From HdN1 sp052035295 (GTDB lineage: Bacteria > Pseudomonadota > Gammaproteobacteria > Pseudomonadales > Ketobacteraceae), in contig JBPOHS010000080.1 in the NCBI GenBank assembly GCA_052035295.1, positions 1-21,784 on the forward strand: 21,784 nucleotides of DNA, written 5' to 3'. The translations under genes and the position numbers were made by a program. This document shows positions 1-7,041 of the stretch, in pieces. Within the stretch, counting starts at the first letter, position 1; every line of letters starts with the position of its first letter. The notes below the pieces were generated by a model, which was not told the origin of the DNA, did no database searches, and saw only the letters and a list, made by a program, of their open reading frames with translations.

Positions 1-1715
1 GTATGCGTGCTTCCCTGCAGCTGGCTCAATCTGGCCAGAAAACTGCTCTGATTTCAAAAGTATTTCCAACCCGTTCACATACGGTGTCTGCTCAAGGCGG
101 TATCACCTGTGCGATCGCCAGTGCGGACCCGAATGACGACTGGCGCTGGCACATGTACGACACCGTCAAGGGGTCGGACTATATCGGTGACCAGGACGCT
201 ATTGAGTACATGTGTAGTGTCGGCCCCCAGGCCGTGTTTGAACTCGATCACATGGGGCTGCCGTTTTCGCGTACAGAGGCCGGGCGTATTTATCAGCGTC
301 CTTTTGGTGGTCAGTCCAAGAATTACGGCGAAGGTGGTCAGGCAGCGCGTACTTGCGCGGCTGCGGACCGTACGGGTCATGCGCTGTTGCATACCCTGTA
401 TCAGGCCAACCTGGCAGCGAACACCTGCTTTTATAACGAGTGGTATGCGGCAGATCTGGTGATGAACCAGGACGGCGTTTGCACCGGAGTAATCGCTATC
501 TGTATCGAGACCGGAGAAGTTGTTTACTTCAAGTCCAAGGCCACGGTGTTCGCAACCGGTGGTGCGGGACGCATCTACTCTTCGACGACGAACGCACTGA
601 TCAATACTGGTGACGGTGTTGGCATGGCGCTTCGCGCTGGCGTTCCCGTTCAGGATATCGAGATGTGGCAGTTCCATCCGACCGGTATCGCCGGCGCTGG
701 TGTCCTCGTAACCGAGGGTTGCCGTGGCGAAGGCGGTTATCTGGTAAACAAGGATGGCGAACGTTTCATGGAACGTTATGCGCCTAACGCCAAGGACCTT
801 GCCGGTCGTGACGTGGTTGCGCGTTCGATGATGCAGGAAATCCTTGATGGTCGCGGTTGTGGTCCGAACGGCGATCACGTTTTGCTCAAGCTCGATCACC
901 TGGGTGAGGAAGTCTTGAACAAGCGTCTGCCCGGTATCTGCGAATTGTCGAAAACCTTTGCTGCGGTCGATCCGGTCAAAGAGCCGATCCCTGTTGTGCC
1001 AACCTGCCATTACATGATGGGCGGCTTGCCCACCAACATCAATGGTCAGGTGCTGACTGTTGATGCCAATGGGAACGACAAACTGGTTGAAGGTTTGTTT
1101 GCCGTAGGGGAAGTGGCTTGTGTGTCCGTCCATGGCGCTAACCGCCTGGGTGGTAATTCACTCCTTGACTTGGTGGTGTTCGGCCGTGCAGCGGGTCTGC
1201 ATCTCGAGAAAGCGCTGAAGGAAGGTGTTGAGCATCGCGATACCAGCGAATCTGATCTTGAGCGTGCCCTGACTCGCATCAATCGACTCGAAACCAGCAA
1301 GACCGGTGAAGATGTTGCGACGGTTCGCAAGGATCTGCAGCGCAACATGCAAAACGCCTTCGGTGTATTCCGTACAGGCGATCTGATGCAGGAAGGTGTT
1401 CGCAAGGTTGCGGAAATTCGCGAACGTGCCGCCAAGACGGTACTTGGCGACAAGAGCCGCGCCTTCAACACGGCCCGTATCGAGGCTTTGGAACTGGACA
1501 ACCTGGTAGAAGTTGCAGAGGCGACCGCTATCGCGGCAGAAGCGCGCAAGGAAAGTCGTGGTGCGCACTGCCGTTATGATTTCCCTGATCGTGACGACGA
1601 AAACTGGTTGGTTCACTCGCTGTATTTGCCGAAAGACAAGCGCGTGACCAAACGTCAGGTGAACTTTGCTCCCAAGCAGGTTCCGACATTCCAACCCAAG
1701 GTTCGTACGTATTAA
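1..1715 (+). CDS. sdhA: Succinate dehydrogenase flavoprotein subunit, 5' end cut by window
   Basis: This subunit oxidises succinate to fumarate and passes electrons through covalently bound FAD to SdhB, at the inner face of the cytoplasmic membrane. The reading frame is already open at the left edge. By alignment from memory to E. coli SdhA, about 19 N-terminal residues (the start of the FAD-binding GxGxxG fold) are missing. Counting from the ATG at base 3, the motif RSHTVSAQGG holds the FAD-linking histidine (residue 26, E. coli His45). HPTG, the AGRDVVARSM segment, CHYMMGGLPTN and ANRLGGNSLLD follow in the expected order, and the C-terminus is intact. The ATG at base 3 is an internal Met, not the start. 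sdhB begins nine bases after the stop. sdhC and sdhD would be expected just upstream, outside the window. Confidence 0.97.
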   Translation, partial: MRASLQLAQSGQKTALISKVFPTRSHTVSAQGGITCAIASADPNDDWRWHMYDTVKGSDYIGDQDAIEYMCSVGPQAVFELDHMGLPFSRTEAGRIYQRPFGGQSKNYGEGGQAARTCAAADRTGHALLHTLYQANLAANTCFYNEWYAADLVMNQDGVCTGVIAICIETGEVVYFKSKATVFATGGAGRIYSSTTNALINTGDGVGMALRAGVPVQDIEMWQFHPTGIAGAGVLVTEGCRGEGGYLVNKDGERFMERYAPNAKDLAGRDVVARSMMQEILDGRGCGPNGDHVLLKLDHLGEEVLNKRLPGICELSKTFAAVDPVKEPIPVVPTCHYMMGGLPTNINGQVLTVDANGNDKLVEGLFAVGEVACVSVHGANRLGGNSLLDLVVFGRAAGLHLEKALKEGVEHRDTSESDLERALTRINRLETSKTGEDVATVRKDLQRNMQNAFGVFRTGDLMQEGVRKVAEIRERAAKTVLGDKSRAFNTARIEALELDNLVEVAEATAIAAEARKESRGAHCRYDFPDRDDENWLVHSLYLPKDKRVTKRQVNFAPKQVPTFQPKVRTY

Positions 1716-1724
1716 GGTGGCGTC

Positions 1725-2429
1725 ATGAAAGTCAGCATTTATCGTTACAATCCCGAAACGGATAAAGAGCCATACATGAAGGAGTATGATATCGATACCG
1801 GTGGTAGAGATATCATGGTCCTTGACGTTCTGAACCTGGTCAAGGAGCAGGACCCTGCGTTGGCTTATCGTCGTTCCTGCCGCGAAGGCGTTTGCGGTTC
1901 GGATGGCATGAACATGAACGGCAAAAATGGGTTGGCGTGTATTACGCCAATTTCCATGGCCACCGGTGGCAAAGGCAAGCTGGTGCTGCGCCCCCTGCCT
2001 GGCCTGCCTGTCATACGCGACCTCGTTGTCGATATGACCATGTTTTACAATCAATACGAGAAGATCAAGCCTTACCTGATCAATGACACCCCGGCACCTG
2101 CCATTGAGCGTCTGCAATCGCCGGAAGAGCGCGACAAGCTGGATGGCTTGTATGAGTGCATTCTTTGCGCCTGCTGTTCTACCGCTTGCCCTTCGTTCTG
2201 GTGGAACCCCGACAAGTTTGTTGGTCCTTCGGGATTGCTTCAGGCGTATCGGTTCATCGCGGACAGCCGTGATACGGCGACTGCCGAACGTCTGGCAGCC
2301 CTCGATGATCCGTTCAGTCTGTTCCGGTGCCGTGGCATCATGAACTGCGTGAACGTGTGTCCCAAAGGGTTGAATCCCACGAAGGCAATTGGCCACATTC
2401 GCTCAATGCTGTTGGAACAGGGCACCTAA
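1725..2429 (+). CDS. sdhB: Succinate dehydrogenase iron-sulfur subunit
   Basis: SdhB carries electrons from the SdhA flavin through three iron-sulfur clusters to quinone. The 234 residues are close to the 238 of E. coli. The N-terminal ferredoxin domain has the 2Fe-2S ligands C52, C57, D60 and C72; the Asp in third position also occurs in E. coli. The C-terminal domain has C145, C148, C151 and C155 (CILCACCSTACP), giving the 4Fe-4S ligands, and C202, C208 and C212 (CRGIMNCVNVC) for the 3Fe-4S cluster. The start has an AGGTGG ribosome binding site just after the sdhA stop, so the two genes are clearly cotranscribed. A 367-bp spacer separates it from sucA. Confidence 0.98.
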   Translation: MKVSIYRYNPETDKEPYMKEYDIDTGGRDIMVLDVLNLVKEQDPALAYRRSCREGVCGSDGMNMNGKNGLACITPISMATGGKGKLVLRPLPGLPVIRDLVVDMTMFYNQYEKIKPYLINDTPAPAIERLQSPEERDKLDGLYECILCACCSTACPSFWWNPDKFVGPSGLLQAYRFIADSRDTATAERLAALDDPFSLFRCRGIMNCVNVCPKGLNPTKAIGHIRSMLLEQGT

Positions 2430-2432
2430 GTT

Positions 2433-2478
2433 CTGGTAATTGCTGTAAAAAGCTGCTGGTATTTGCTGTGAAAAGCCG
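2433..2478 (+). repeat. Tandem 23-bp direct repeat, two copies
   Basis: Two adjacent 23-bp units (2433-2455 and 2456-2478) match at 20 of 23 positions. The shared core reads GCTGTAAAAAGC in the first and GCTGTGAAAAGC in the second. They begin four bases after the sdhB stop codon. A period of 23 bp is close to two helical turns, so a protein-binding site is possible; a simple local duplication is equally possible. Confidence 0.75.
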
Positions 2479-2494
2479 TTAACATTCGGCCCCA

Positions 2495-2526
2495 ATTGCC
2501 ACCCTGACAACAAAAAGGGTGGCAAT
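2495..2526. other. Perfect 11-bp hairpin downstream of sdhB
   Basis: ATTGCCACCCT (2495-2505) pairs fully with AGGGTGGCAAT (2516-2526) around a 10-base A-rich loop. No T-run follows on either strand, so this is not a standard intrinsic terminator. It may stabilise the 3' end of the sdh message, mark a processing site or be a weak terminator. Confidence 0.7.
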
Positions 2527-2597
2527 ATTGAAAAGCGCTACACTTGATGTTGGGAAATGGCGCAAACGCTAAAGCCTGACATCTCTTGTTTATGTTG

Positions 2598-2633
2598 GGG
2601 GCGGGAAACACCCAAAAAGTGTTGTTCCGCGCC
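2598..2633. other. Imperfect hairpin with A-rich loop in the sucA leader
   Basis: AACAC (2607-2611) pairs with GTGTT (2619-2623) across the loop CCAAAAA. After a one-base bulge (G2624) the stem continues outward for about eight more pairs, with one G-U pair and one mismatch. No T-run follows. Its role is unknown; it belongs to the structured sdhB-sucA spacer. Confidence 0.5.
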
Positions 2634-2759
2634 ATTGAATTAAACCTTTCGGTAAAACCGAGCTATCTGGAAGAGCTACCGGGCAGTACCGGCTTGTAGC
2701 GATTCTTCAACGCGCGTTCCGTTGCCTGCTTTGCTTGGAGATCAAGTAGCACTGGCATC

Positions 2760-2797
2760 TTGCAGATAGTGTTTATAACCAACACGGTGATCTGCAA
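2760..2797 (+). promoter_or_regulatory. Nested hairpin enclosing the sucA ribosome binding site
   Basis: TTGCAGAT (2760-2767) is fully complementary to ATCTGCAA (2790-2797), whose last base is the A of the sucA ATG. Inside it, GTGTT (2769-2773) pairs with AACAC (2781-2785) around the loop TATAACC. The likely Shine-Dalgarno sequence GGTGA (2786-2790) sits in the four-base bulge between the two helices and the first pair of the outer helix. This geometry would limit ribosome access, so translational control of sucA is a reasonable inference. Conserved RNA motifs named sucA and sucA-II have been described upstream of sucA in other Proteobacteria, but I do not recall their consensus well enough to assign this one. 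Confidence 0.65.
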
Positions 2798-5634
2798 TGG
2801 ATGACGGCGTGATGTATCGACAATGGAGCACGTCCCACTTGACCGGGACCAACGCTGCCTACGTCGAGGAGTTGTATGAGGCCTATCTGAAGGACCCCAA
2901 CTCCGTCCCCGAACAGTGGCGAAACCACTTCGACAAACTTCCCCGCGTTTCTCAAGTCGAACATGATATTCCGCACTCCACGGTGCGTGAGCATTTCCTC
3001 TATCTCGCCAAAAATCGCAGCCGGGTTCAACCTCTGGCCGTCAGCAGCGTTTCTTCCGAGCATGAAAAGAAGCAGGTCAAAGTACTGCACTTGATCACGG
3101 CCTATCGTGTGCGTGGTCATCAACGTGCGAATCTTGATCCGCTTGCCTTGATGAAACGTAAATTCGTTCCTGATCTTGCCCTCTCCCATCACGGATTGTC
3201 CGATGCGGATTCTGATACCACTTTTCAGACCGGCAGTCTCTTTATCGGCAAAGAGGAAGCGACACTTTCTGAAATCATCGATGCCATGGAACGTACCTAT
3301 TGCGGAAGCATTGGTGCCGAGTACATGCATATCGTCGATACGTCGGAAAAACGCTGGATACAGCAGCGCATGGAGAGCGTTCGTTCGCGCCCGAATTACA
3401 GTCGCGAGGTGCGGTCGCACCTTCTTGAGCGTCTGACGGCGGCTGAAGGCCTCGAAAAAGTGCTTGCCAGCAAGTATCCGGGAACCAAGCGCTTCGGTCT
3501 GGAAGGCGGCGAGAGTCTTATTCCCTGTGTCGATGAAATCATCCAGCGCGCTGGCAGCTACGGCGTCAAGGAAATCGTCATCGGTATGGCGCACCGCGGT
3601 CGCCTTAACGTGCTGGTCAACACCTTGGGCAAGAACCCGGGCGATCTCTTCAGTGAATTCGAAGGCAAGAAGAAACATGCCGAGTATGGTTCTGGAGACG
3701 TCAAATATCACCAGGGCTTCTCGTCGAACGTCATGACGCCTGGCGGCGAGGTGCATCTCGCGCTTGCGTTCAACCCGTCGCACCTTGAAATTGTCAGCCC
3801 CGTTGTTGAAGGTTCCGTGCGGGCCCGTCAGGATCGCCGCAAGGACAAGAACGGTGATTTGGTCGTACCTGTCATCATTCATGGTGATGCGGCATTTGCC
3901 GGTCAGGGCGTGGTGATGGAAACCTTCCAGATGTCGCAGACGCGTGGATATCGCACAGGTGGCACGGTACACATCATCATCAATAACCAGGTTGGTTTCA
4001 CAACCAGCAATCCGAAGGATGCGCGTTCGACCGAGTACTGTACCGACGTTGCCAAAATGGTGCAGGCGCCCATTTTTCATGTGAATGGTGACGATCCGGA
4101 AGCCGTGCTGTTCGTTACCCAGATGGCTACCGATTTCCGCCAGCAATTCAAACGCGATGTCGTGATTGATTTGATTTGCTATCGCGTTCGTGGCCACAAC
4201 GAAGCCGATGAGCCCGCCATTACCCAGCCAATCATGTACAGCGTTATTCGCGGCAAGAAAACGACGCGCACGTTGTATGCAGAGCGTCTGATTGAAGGCA
4301 ACGTGATTTCACAGGCTGATTCCGACGCGATGTTCGAAGATTATCGCGCGGCATTGGACCAAGGTCGTCACGTGGTAAAGAGCCTGGTCAAGGAACCCAA
4401 TTCGTCACTGTTTGTGGATTGGACTCCTTACCTGGGTCACGAATACAGCGCTTTTTTTGATACTGGTGTTCCGCTCAAACGTATTCAGGAACTCGCGCAT
4501 CGCATGGACCAATTCCCGGAAGGGTTTGTGGTTCTCAAGCAGGTCGAGAAAATTGTCGAAGATCGCCGCCGCATGGCTGCAGGTGCAATGCAGGTGGATT
4601 GGGGGTTCGCGGAAACCATGGCGTATGCAACGCTGTTGGCAGATGGATTCCCGGTTCGTATCACCGGCCAGGACGTGGGTCGCGGGACGTTCTCGCACCG
4701 ACATGCGGTGGTGCATAACCAGAAAAAGAGAGGCGTGCATGTGCCGCTTCGTCAGGCGGTAGATAACGCCTCCACGTTTGATATCTACGATTCGTTCCTG
4801 TCCGAAGAAGCAGTGCTGGCATTCGAATACGGCTATTCTACAACCGCACCCAAGGGGCTGGTGGTATGGGAAGCGCAGTTCGGCGATTTTGCGAATGGCG
4901 CGCAGGTCGTTATCGACCAGTTCATATCGTCAGGCGAGCACAAATGGTTGCGTTTGTGTGGTTTGACCATGCTGCTTCCACATGGCTACGAAGGGCAGGG
5001 GCCTGAACACTCGTCAGCGCGTTTGGAGCGTTTCCTGCAATTGTGTGCGGAACACAACATGCAAGTGTGCGTGCCTTCCACGCCTGCACAGATCTTTCAC
5101 ATGCTGAGGCGCCAGGCCGTTCGTCCTTTGCGCAAGCCGCTGATTGTGATGTCCCCCAAGAGTCTTTTGCGGCACAAACTCTGCAAATCCACAGTGGAAG
5201 AATTGGCTGAAGGCCATTTCCGGACCGTGATGGGTGAAGAGCAGCCACATGATCCTTCGCAGATCAAGCGCGTCGTTATGTGTAGCGGCAAGGTCTACTA
5301 CGACCTGCTGGAATACCGCAACACGCACGACGTCAAGGACACTATTATTGTGCGTATTGAGCAGCTGTATCCTTTCCCGGAAGAGGAGCTTTTCAATCTG
5401 CTCAGAAGTTATCCTGCACTTGAAACCGCCGTATGGTGTCAGGAAGAACCGCTCAATCAGGGCGCCTGGTATTGCAGTCAGCACCACATGCGCCATGTCA
5501 TGCAGCAGCTGGGCAACAAGCTTTATCTGAACTATGCCGGCCGTAAACCGTCAGCCGCACCCGCAGCAGGTTATATGTCGGCGCATGCGGAAGAGCAGAG
5601 CAAGCTTGTGTTTGAAGCGTTCAATTTGAAGTGA
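2797..5634 (+). CDS. sucA: 2-oxoglutarate dehydrogenase E1 component
   Basis: This thiamine-diphosphate enzyme decarboxylates 2-oxoglutarate and transfers the succinyl group to the lipoyl arm of SucB; it is the rate-setting part of the cytoplasmic OGDH complex. The protein has 945 residues (E. coli 933). The N-terminus has the short E1-specific helix (HLTGTNAAYVEELYEAYLKDPNSV) that docks on the E2/E3 partner. GMAHRGRLNVL lies at residues 263-273, the ThDP/metal motif starts at GDAAFAGQG (about 363) and ends in IINNQVGFTT, and a transketolase-type pyrimidine domain and C-terminal domain follow. I chose ATG 2797, with GGTGA seven bases upstream; a second in-frame ATG at 2812 has a weaker site. 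A hairpin covers the start region. sucB follows after 56 bp. Confidence 0.98.
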   Translation: MDDGVMYRQWSTSHLTGTNAAYVEELYEAYLKDPNSVPEQWRNHFDKLPRVSQVEHDIPHSTVREHFLYLAKNRSRVQPLAVSSVSSEHEKKQVKVLHLITAYRVRGHQRANLDPLALMKRKFVPDLALSHHGLSDADSDTTFQTGSLFIGKEEATLSEIIDAMERTYCGSIGAEYMHIVDTSEKRWIQQRMESVRSRPNYSREVRSHLLERLTAAEGLEKVLASKYPGTKRFGLEGGESLIPCVDEIIQRAGSYGVKEIVIGMAHRGRLNVLVNTLGKNPGDLFSEFEGKKKHAEYGSGDVKYHQGFSSNVMTPGGEVHLALAFNPSHLEIVSPVVEGSVRARQDRRKDKNGDLVVPVIIHGDAAFAGQGVVMETFQMSQTRGYRTGGTVHIIINNQVGFTTSNPKDARSTEYCTDVAKMVQAPIFHVNGDDPEAVLFVTQMATDFRQQFKRDVVIDLICYRVRGHNEADEPAITQPIMYSVIRGKKTTRTLYAERLIEGNVISQADSDAMFEDYRAALDQGRHVVKSLVKEPNSSLFVDWTPYLGHEYSAFFDTGVPLKRIQELAHRMDQFPEGFVVLKQVEKIVEDRRRMAAGAMQVDWGFAETMAYATLLADGFPVRITGQDVGRGTFSHRHAVVHNQKKRGVHVPLRQAVDNASTFDIYDSFLSEEAVLAFEYGYSTTAPKGLVVWEAQFGDFANGAQVVIDQFISSGEHKWLRLCGLTMLLPHGYEGQGPEHSSARLERFLQLCAEHNMQVCVPSTPAQIFHMLRRQAVRPLRKPLIVMSPKSLLRHKLCKSTVEELAEGHFRTVMGEEQPHDPSQIKRVVMCSGKVYYDLLEYRNTHDVKDTIIVRIEQLYPFPEEELFNLLRSYPALETAVWCQEEPLNQGAWYCSQHHMRHVMQQLGNKLYLNYAGRKPSAAPAAGYMSAHAEEQSKLVFEAFNLK

Positions 5635-5690
5635 TGGTTCCACGATTTTTCCCAAGAAGCGGAAATTACAGATAACACTAAGGTATTAAG

Positions 5691-6926
5691 ATGGCCACTG
5701 AAATTAAAGCCCCTCAATTTCCCGAAGCGGTTGCCGATGGAACGATCGCTACCTGGCACAAGCGCGCAGGTGACAAGGTCAGCCGTGATGAGCTGCTCGT
5801 TGACATCGAAACTGACAAAGTGGTGATGGAAGTCGTTGCCCCGCATGATGGCGTGCTTGCCAAAATCCTCAAATCGGAAGGCGAAACGGTCCTCAGCCAG
5901 GAACTCATTGCAGTCATCGAACAGGCCGGCGCGGAAGTGTCGGCTGCGCCGGTAGCGACGGCACCCGCTGCCTCGCCAGCTGCCGCAAAAGATGACGCTG
6001 TGGAAGACGCTTGGGGTCCTGCAGTTCGCAAATTGCTGGCTGACAATAACGTTGATCCTGCGAAAGTCGCCGGTACCGGCAAAGGCGGTCGAATCACCAA
6101 GGAAGACGTCCTGAATTATCTGGCAAGCGCACAGAGCAAGGCTCCTGTTGCAGCGCCTGCAGCGGCTGCCGCACCTGCTGTCCAACGCGCTGCTCCTGCG
6201 GGCGGCGTGAATTACGTTGCCGGTGACCGGGTCGAGAAACGCGTCCCGATGACCCGCCTGCGTGCGCGCATCGCGGAACGTCTGGTTGAAGCGCAGCACA
6301 ATGCGGCCATGTTGACGACCTTTAACGAAGTGAACATGAAACCCATCATGGATATGCGCAAGAACTACAAGGATGCCTTTGAAAAAGCGCACGGTGTACG
6401 CCTTGGTTTCATGTCCCTGTTTGTGCGTGCTGCCGTTGAGGCCCTCAAGAAATTCCCGTCGGTGAACGCTTCCATTGATGGCAATGACATTGTTTATCAC
6501 GGTTTTTACGATGTTGGCGTTGCCGTTTCTTCGGATCGCGGGCTGGTCGTTCCGGTGCTGCGTGACGTCGACAAAATGGGCTTTGCCGAAGTCGAAGGCA
6601 AGATTGCCGAATATGGTGACAAGGCCAAGCAAGGCAAATTGTCGCTGGAAGAGATGACCGGTGGAACCTTCACCATTTCCAATGGTGGTGTGTTTGGTTC
6701 CTTGTTGTCCACGCCGATACTGAATCCGCCGCAAACCGCGATTCTTGGCATGCACAAGATCCAGGACCGCCCGATGGCAGTGAATGGACAGGTTGTCATC
6801 CTGCCCATGATGTATCTTGCCCTGAGTTATGACCACCGCTTGATCGACGGCAAGGAAGCAGTTCAATTCCTCGTTACCATCAAGGAACTGGTCGAAGACC
6901 CTGCACGTCTGTTACTCGAAATTTGA
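5691..6926 (+). CDS. sucB: Dihydrolipoyllysine succinyltransferase, OGDH E2 component
   Basis: SucB forms the core of the 2-oxoglutarate dehydrogenase complex and moves the succinyl group from the lipoyl arm to CoA. The 411 residues (E. coli 405) show one lipoyl domain at 1-77 with the modified lysine K43 in DIETDKVV, an Ala/Pro-rich linker, a peripheral-subunit-binding domain at about 108-143 (VRKLLADNN, GKGGRITKEDVL), a second Ala/Pro linker, and the catalytic domain from about 180. The HRxxDG motif is H382-R-L-I-D386-G, with the catalytic His and Asp intact. An AAGGT site precedes the ATG. The 115-bp gap to lpdA contains two hairpins. Confidence 0.98.
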   Translation: MATEIKAPQFPEAVADGTIATWHKRAGDKVSRDELLVDIETDKVVMEVVAPHDGVLAKILKSEGETVLSQELIAVIEQAGAEVSAAPVATAPAASPAAAKDDAVEDAWGPAVRKLLADNNVDPAKVAGTGKGGRITKEDVLNYLASAQSKAPVAAPAAAAAPAVQRAAPAGGVNYVAGDRVEKRVPMTRLRARIAERLVEAQHNAAMLTTFNEVNMKPIMDMRKNYKDAFEKAHGVRLGFMSLFVRAAVEALKKFPSVNASIDGNDIVYHGFYDVGVAVSSDRGLVVPVLRDVDKMGFAEVEGKIAEYGDKAKQGKLSLEEMTGGTFTISNGGVFGSLLSTPILNPPQTAILGMHKIQDRPMAVNGQVVILPMMYLALSYDHRLIDGKEAVQFLVTIKELVEDPARLLLEI

Positions 6927-6932
6927 GGCTGA

Positions 6933-6975
6933 TTGCAATTTTTGCAACGGACTGGCGCAGGTCTCTGCGTCAGTC
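6933..6975. other. Two adjacent hairpins between sucB and lpdA
   Basis: First, TTGCAA (6933-6938) and TTGCAA (6942-6947) are complementary around a three-T loop. Second, GACTGGCGCAG (6950-6960) pairs with CTGCGTCAGTC (6965-6975) around the tetraloop GTCT, eleven pairs with a single G-U. No T-run follows the second stem. An intercistronic processing or stability element, or a partial terminator setting the E2/E3 ratio, is plausible. Confidence 0.6.
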
Positions 6976-7028
6976 TTGCGAAAAGCCCCATCCGGATTCT
7001 GTTAACGCGGCCCTCAAGCTGCAATGCA

Positions 7029-7034
7029 AAAGGA
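7029..7034 (+). promoter_or_regulatory. Ribosome binding site that sets the lpdA start
   Basis: AAAGGA lies seven bases before ATG 7042. The in-frame ATG 18 bases earlier (7024) has no Shine-Dalgarno sequence, so translation most likely starts at 7042. Confidence 0.8.
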
Positions 7035-7041
7035 TATCAAT

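Larger units (their letters stand above)
2430..2796. other. Structured 367-bp spacer between sdhB and sucA
   Basis: No convincing gene lies here. The only open frame of any size, on the minus strand (2426-2635), has no family resemblance. In order the spacer holds a tandem 23-bp repeat, a perfect 11-bp hairpin, a long imperfect hairpin with an A-rich loop, a small CTTG/CAAG hairpin at 2734-2746, and a nested hairpin that reaches the sucA start codon. I found no convincing sigma-70 promoter. The amount of pairing suggests a long untranslated leader for sucA, possibly with partial termination or processing after sdhB. Confidence 0.6.

Noticed and set aside
1158..2396. Long minus-strand open frame opposite sdhA and sdhB, and similar antisense frames opposite sucA (2773-4197), sucB (5571-6866), sucD (9849-10856) and htpG (19864-21099)
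   Set aside because: Their translations resemble no protein and they mirror the codon pattern of well-identified genes on the other strand.
2647..2660. Small hairpin TCGGT/ACCGA in the sucA leader
   Set aside because: Five pairs with a three-base loop is common by chance in a spacer of this size.
7024..7041. Earlier start for lpdA at ATG 7024
   Set aside because: There is no Shine-Dalgarno sequence before it, and the AAAGGA site serves ATG 7042, giving the usual N-terminus.
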